A model generated the notes under the pieces. That model searched no databases and was not told where the DNA came from. It saw only the letters and a program-made list of their open reading frames with translations. From positions 242,110-306,109 of the forward strand of contig JACPUC010000001.1 in assembly GCA_016192455.1 (NCBI GenBank): 64,000 bases of DNA, given 5' to 3'. Within the stretch, counting starts at the first letter, position 1. Each line of letters opens with the position of its first letter. This document shows positions 60,711 to 64,000 of the stretch, piece after piece. This stretch comes from Candidatus Tectimicrobiota bacterium (lineage in GTDB: Bacteria; JACPUC01). Made by a program: the position numbers and the translations under genes.

Positions 60711-61814
60711 TTACGCCGGGTTGGTCTGCACGCTGTTCAGGCGGTAGATGTATGGCGTTGCGGAGCTGGCGACCCGTGTGTTGCCAGCGTAGGCGCCGGC
60801 GTTGAATCGTTCGTCGAGGTTCGCCGGGGTGATGGCGGTGGCCGAGGCGGTGCAGATGAAGTCGAAGGGGTTGACGATGCGCCCCTGGCCGGCGGCGCGG
60901 GCGGCCTCGGTGGTGATCTGAAGCTGCGGGATGAGGAAGGCGACGGCGAGGTTCTCCGCGCCGATGGCGGCGCCGGTGAACCAGACGCTCATCATCATCA
61001 GGGTCTTGTTCAGGAAGGCGGTGCGGGTGTCGAGGGCGGAGGCGCCCTCCTCGGCGCCGCCCTGGCTGTAGACCGGGAAGCCGATGGAGCCGGTGACGCG
61101 GAACCGTCCGTCGCGGTGCGGCTCGTCGGTCAGGGTGGAGCGGCGGGTGGTGATGTCGCCGCGGAGGTTGTTCTCGATGCGCAGGGTGAACGAGTTGGGG
61201 TAGATGCGGTCGTCGGTGTCGAGCGGGCTGCCGGTGAGGGTTTGGGCGGCCATGCGCACGTCGAGGTGGCTGGCGAGGGCGAGGGTGGCCGCGTAGGTGG
61301 GGACGGCGCCGGTGGTTGGGAAGGCGGTGGAGCTGAGGGTGAGGTCGTCGCAGATGAGGCCCCAGGAGCAGCGCGGGCGCTGGCCGGCCTGCCAGGAGAG
61401 GTCGAGGGAGTTGACCTTGACGGAGGCATAGCTGTCGCGGTTGGCGCCTTTCTCGATGATGAGGGTGCCGAACAGGCCGTCGAGGTCGTCGAGGAGGACG
61501 AACTCGTTGTAGTAGACGCCGCTGGCGATGGCGCCGGGTGTGTTGGCGGTGCCCATGAGGAGATTGAAGAGGAGGTCGAGTCCCTCATAGGTGAGGTGGG
61601 TGTCGATGGTTCCCTCGAATCGTTCCTCGCCGATGTCGCCGCGGCGCTGCATGGCGCTGCCGGTAAGGGCCTCGTCCTCGAGGAGGGGGGCGGTGGAGGC
61701 GATGTTCTCGCCGGTGAGGTAGAGGGCGTCGGCCAGGGTGGGCGTGACCGCCGTGCCCCAGGTGGCGCCTTTCTTGAGTACGGCTTGCGCTTCAAACCCG
61801 TAGCCGATTGCCAT
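60711..61814 (-). CDS. phage major tail tube protein
   Basis: 367 residues: MAIGYGFEAQAVLKKGATWG, then DEALTGSAMQRRGDIGEERF and TLRIENNLRGDITTRRSTL, with a C-terminal beta domain (SVQTNPA end). Layout resembles phage tail tube family proteins (long form with an added domain). Directly upstream of chaperone G, the standard position. Confidence 0.75.
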   Translation of the reverse strand: MAIGYGFEAQAVLKKGATWGTAVTPTLADALYLTGENIASTAPLLEDEALTGSAMQRRGDIGEERFEGTIDTHLTYEGLDLLFNLLMGTANTPGAIASGVYYNEFVLLDDLDGLFGTLIIEKGANRDSYASVKVNSLDLSWQAGQRPRCSWGLICDDLTLSSTAFPTTGAVPTYAATLALASHLDVRMAAQTLTGSPLDTDDRIYPNSFTLRIENNLRGDITTRRSTLTDEPHRDGRFRVTGSIGFPVYSQGGAEEGASALDTRTAFLNKTLMMMSVWFTGAAIGAENLAVAFLIPQLQITTEAARAAGQGRIVNPFDFICTASATAITPANLDERFNAGAYAGNTRVASSATPYIYRLNSVQTNPA

Positions 61815-61834
61815 TGGAGTGTCTCCTGTTGAAG

Positions 61835-61903
61835 GATTTCAATCGGTGTAATCGGCGTAATCTGTGGATGCCGATCTGTCCACAGATTGCGCAGATTGCG
61901 CAG
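61835..61903. repeat. inverted repeat family C, copy 7
   Basis: Starts TCAATCGGTGTAATCGGCGT, turns at TCTGTGGATG and ends CAGATTGCGCAGATTGCGCA. Overlaps the 3' end of the next gene, so it is translated there. Confidence 0.75.
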
Positions 61904-62144
61904 AGGGCGCGGCGGCGGAGCCGCCGAGCGAGGAGAGCGTAGAGAGTGGAGAGGAGGAGTGCTGTTCTCCTTTCTCCTCTCTGCTCGCTCCTTTCTCGTC
62001 GCGCACAGGCGCGACGCGGCCCTGGCGGATGAGCAGTTCGCCGATGTCATCGGGCACCTCCTGGTCGCCGTCGAGGATGCTGATGGTGTGGTTGGTGCCA
62101 GGGATCGGTACGAGGAAGCTGCGGCCGCGGTGGCGGATGCGCAT
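61839..62144 (-). CDS. small phage protein with repeat-derived C-terminus
   Basis: 101 residues from ATG 62144 (GGAG seven bases upstream). Folded part MRIRHRGRSFLVPIPGTNHT...DDIGELLIRQGRVAPVRD, about 55 residues; the rest (SAQSAQSVDRSASTDYADYT...) is encoded by Ser/Ala-rich sequence and family C repeat DNA. Position suggests a head-tail connector accessory. Function unknown. Confidence 0.55.
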   Translation of the reverse strand: MRIRHRGRSFLVPIPGTNHTISILDGDQEVPDDIGELLIRQGRVAPVRDEKGASREEKGEQHSSSPLSTLSSLGGSAAAPSAQSAQSVDRSASTDYADYTD

Positions 62145-62159
62145 GGCGTCTCCTGTTGG

Positions 62160-62217
62160 GTCCGCAGATTACGCAGATTGCGCAGATTCAATCGGCGTCA
62201 TCTGTGCAATCTGTGGG
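62160..62217. repeat. inverted repeat family C, copy 8
   Basis: GTCCGCAGATTACGCAGATT... mirrored as ...GTCATCTGTGCAATCTGTGG; overlaps the 3' end of the glycosyltransferase gene, whose last residues (QIAQMTPIESAQSA) it encodes. Confidence 0.8.
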
Positions 62218-63221
62218 TCGTTCCAGCCTTGCAGAATCTCGATCAGCCGCAGGGCGGCGTGGTCCCAGGTGAAAGCCCAGCGGGCGAGGGCGGCGGCCTG
62301 GGCGCGCAGCTCGCGGGTGGCGGCGTAGTCTGCATAGGCGCGGCGCATCAGGCGGCGCAGGTGGCGCGGGTCGGGTTCATCGACGACGATGGGGACGCCG
62401 TACTCGGCCTGGCGGCGTCGGGTGCTGACGACGAAGGCGGTGCGCGGCGTGACGAACTCGGCGAGGCCGGTGTGGCTGGGCGCGATGACGAGGCAGCCGC
62501 TGGCCATCGCTTCGAGGGCGGTGAGGCCGAAGCCTTCGCCGCGGGAGGGGAAGACGAACGCCTGGGCGGACTCGTAGAGGAGGCGGATGCTGGATTCGTC
62601 CAGGTTGCGGCCGTCGAAGTGGACCTTGCCGCCGTGGGAGGCGAGGTGCTGGTCCTGGGCGGCGGCGGTGGTCTTGACGTACAGCTCGACCGGCTCCCAG
62701 GGGCGGAACTCGGCCTGAAAGGCGGCAACGGCGATGTCCCAGCCCTTGCGCACGTCGGGCGCGCCGAGCCAGAGGAAGCGGAAGCGAGGGCTGATCCGCA
62801 GATTTCGCCGATTACGCCGATTAAAATCTGTGGCATCTGCGTAATCTGCGGATGCTCTTTCGCGATAGGGGAAGGCGGCGGGGTCGAAGCCGAGGGGGCA
62901 GACCTGCGAGTCGAGGTTGTAGCCGGCGAGGGCGCGCTGGTTGTGGGCGCAGGGGACGATGAGGCGGTCGGCCAGGCGGGCGCCGGCGAGGAACTCGGGC
63001 GGCAGGCGGTCGGCCTCGAACATGGTGAAGAGGACGTTGACCGGGTTCGGGCGGCGCTGGTAGAGGTGCGCCGGGGCGAAGGCGAGGGCGACGGGGGCGT
63101 TGTCGTCATCGCGCAGCTCGGCTCCGGCGCGCAGGACGGCGGCGCGCAGCTCGCGGTTGGCCTTGGCGTAACCGTAGGTCTTGCCGATGCCGCCGATGTC
63201 ATAGGACCAACGAAGCCGCAC
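62169..63221 (-). CDS. glycosyltransferase, GT-B (group 1) type
   Basis: 350 residues from GTG 63221 (GGGAGAAG upstream; an ATG at 63263 lies in repeat DNA). N-terminal YDIGGIGKTYGYAKANREL, linker PLGFDPAAF, C-terminal FRFLWLGAPDVRKGWDIAVA, then VFPSRGEGFGLTALEAMASG with the E-x7-E donor-sugar motif. Twenty residues between them (ADYADATDFNRRNRRNLRI...) come from an in-frame family C repeat. Unusual inside a tail module; may glycosylate a virion or cell-surface component. Confidence 0.82.
   Translation of the reverse strand: MRLRWSYDIGGIGKTYGYAKANRELRAAVLRAGAELRDDDNAPVALAFAPAHLYQRRPNPVNVLFTMFEADRLPPEFLAGARLADRLIVPCAHNQRALAGYNLDSQVCPLGFDPAAFPYRERASADYADATDFNRRNRRNLRISPRFRFLWLGAPDVRKGWDIAVAAFQAEFRPWEPVELYVKTTAAAQDQHLASHGGKVHFDGRNLDESSIRLLYESAQAFVFPSRGEGFGLTALEAMASGCLVIAPSHTGLAEFVTPRTAFVVSTRRRQAEYGVPIVVDEPDPRHLRRLMRRAYADYAATRELRAQAAALARWAFTWDHAALRLIEILQGWNDPQIAQMTPIESAQSA
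62794..62853. repeat. inverted repeat family C, copy 9, inside a coding sequence
   Basis: Sixty bases, ATCCGCAGATTTCGCCGATT... mirrored as ...CTGCGTAATCTGCGGAT. Length is a multiple of three and the reading frame continues. Confidence 0.85.
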
Positions 63222-63243
63222 GGGTTCAGCTTCTCCCTTTAGA

Positions 63244-63373
63244 AAGGAACCACTGATGGACACGGATGAACACGGATAGCCTTCGGCCCCTCACCCCGGC
63301 CCTCTCCCTGGGGGAGAGGGATGATCAGTGTGTATCGGTGTTCATCTGTGGTTCTCCGTTCATCTGTGGTTCT
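63244..63373. repeat. composite repeat: family E inside family B copy 5
   Basis: Left arm AAGGAACCACTGATGGACAC..., right arm ...GTATCGGTGTTCATCTGTGG. Between them, at 63287-63321, is a family E inverted repeat (CCCCTCACCCCGGCCCTCTC with GGGGGAGAGGG). The end of the right arm is duplicated (GTTCATCTGTGGTTCT twice). Confidence 0.8.
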
Positions 63374-63378
63374 GCCCG

Positions 63379-63831
63379 CTAATTGGGCGCCGCCTGCACG
63401 CGCTCCTCGACGAGGAGTTTCACGCGCGCGTGGTGCACGAGCAGGCCGCTGAACCGTTCGGCATCGAGCTTCTCGAGCTGTGGCGGCTGGACGAGCTCGG
63501 CGACGTTATTGAGCGTCGTTTTGGTGCGAAAGGCGGTCATCACGCTCTCCACCAGGGACTGAAAGGTCTTCTCCGTGGCGGCGCTGTCGTCGATGCCGTA
63601 GTAGCCCCGCAGCAGGTAGGTATGGCGTCGCACGACGTGCTGCACGGCATCCCATCGTTCCGCCGTCTCGCGGCGGGTGATGGTCCAGAAGTTGATGATG
63701 GAGCTCGAGACGAACAGCGTGCTGAAGGAGGCATCGTCCACATTCCAGCGGGCGTAGTCGTGCACCGTTCCGATGCCCGTCACGCCTTGCAGCACCGCCT
63801 TGATCTGCGCCAGTGCGGTTGTGTAGCTCAC
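63379..63831 (-). CDS. phage tail terminator/completion-like protein
   Basis: 150 residues: MSYTTALAQIKAVLQGVTGI..., RWDAVQHVVRRHTYLLRGYY (a tail-terminator-like beta-helix pattern), LLVHHARVKLLVEERVQA. Precedes the tail tube gene in transcription order, as tail terminators do. Assignment by context and length. Confidence 0.55.
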   Translation of the reverse strand: MSYTTALAQIKAVLQGVTGIGTVHDYARWNVDDASFSTLFVSSSIINFWTITRRETAERWDAVQHVVRRHTYLLRGYYGIDDSAATEKTFQSLVESVMTAFRTKTTLNNVAELVQPPQLEKLDAERFSGLLVHHARVKLLVEERVQAAPN

Positions 63832-63906
63832 AGCTTCGCCTCGCTCACGGGGTTGGGTGCCTAGTACTTAGTTGCGTTATTGCACTTTACGTGCTATGAT
63901 GGGGGC

Positions 63907-64000
63907 ATGAACACCTCATCCGTCCCCATTACGTTGAGTCAGGAGGAGCGACAGACCCTGGAGCGCTGGCGCCGCACCCCGACGACCGAGCAGCGCCGGG
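63907..64000 (+). mobile_element. IS630-like transposase, 5' end only
   Basis: Starts at ATG 63907: MNTSSVPITLSQEERQTLER followed by WRRTPTTEQRR, the helix-turn-helix start typical of IS630-family transposases (ITLS..ER..L..W.R.P). Cut by the window edge. Its left terminal repeat should lie in about 63855-63900 but I could not define it without the other end. Confidence 0.65.

Noticed and set aside
1..64000. Many long open frames opposite or inside known genes
   Set aside because: High GC removes stop codons in shadow frames. These frames are Arg/Pro/Ala-rich, lack ribosome sites and motifs, and overlap confident genes.
1..64000. tRNA and rRNA genes
   Set aside because: Scanned by eye for T-loop GGTTCRANYC and rRNA-like stretches; nothing convincing. 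A covariance-model search would be decisive.

Overview
The window is GC-rich bacterial DNA with tightly packed genes. The type II fatty-acid cluster, the many lone solute-binding proteins, luciferase-like and molybdenum-hydroxylase genes, and the abundant palindromic intergenic repeats suggest an uncultured soil or groundwater lineage (Methylomirabilota/Rokubacteria-like, or a deep-branching former deltaproteobacterial group). That placement is inference; no rRNA or tRNA marker was seen.

Layout. 1-6.0 kb (minus strand): DUF177-rpmF-fabH-fabD-fabG-acpP-fabF, a fatty-acid synthesis operon without plsX, driven by a near-consensus promoter that is back to back with the promoter of an alpha/beta hydrolase. 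6.3-34.1 kb: an accessory metabolic region with a Gfo/Idh dehydrogenase, a ferritin-like di-iron protein, five secreted solute-binding proteins without permeases, a MetE-like methyltransferase, a lone molybdenum hydroxylase large subunit, creatininase, two exporters/permeases (EamA, MFS), an aldo/keto reductase, a geranylgeranyl-reductase-like flavoprotein, an F420/FMN luciferase-like enzyme, a MinD/ParA ATPase with an N-terminal J-like domain, and a lone hydantoinase B. A 1.2-kb island between two exact 77-bp repeats (15.26-16.62 kb) carries decayed phage-like pieces and a RelE-type toxin-antitoxin pair.

34.5-38.8 kb: recG, a small Cys/His-rich protein, a J-domain protein, a lipoprotein nuclease, and a HicBA pair whose toxin gene is frameshifted. 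39.2-50.3 kb and 59.8-63.9 kb (minus strand): two halves of one tailed-prophage late region. Read in transcription order they give tail terminator, glycosyltransferase, tail tube, tail chaperone G with a -1 frameshift into GT, then (after an interruption) tape measure, baseplate/hub proteins, SleB-type hydrolase, tail fibre, holin and overlapping Rz/Rz1. The interruption (50.6-59.4 kb) is a host-like block: moxR and a VWA gene separated by an AT-richer two-gene cassette, a thioesterase, a methylmalonyl-CoA-epimerase/isochorismatase fusion, recJ, a phage-like scrap, and an AT-rich SDH_sah-type serine peptidase with a small partner. The right edge cuts into an IS630-like transposase.

Interspersed repeats are a dominant feature. 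At least six families of short inverted repeats fill the intergenic gaps. All nine copies of one family sit inside the two prophage halves, and one of these is translated in frame inside the glycosyltransferase gene.
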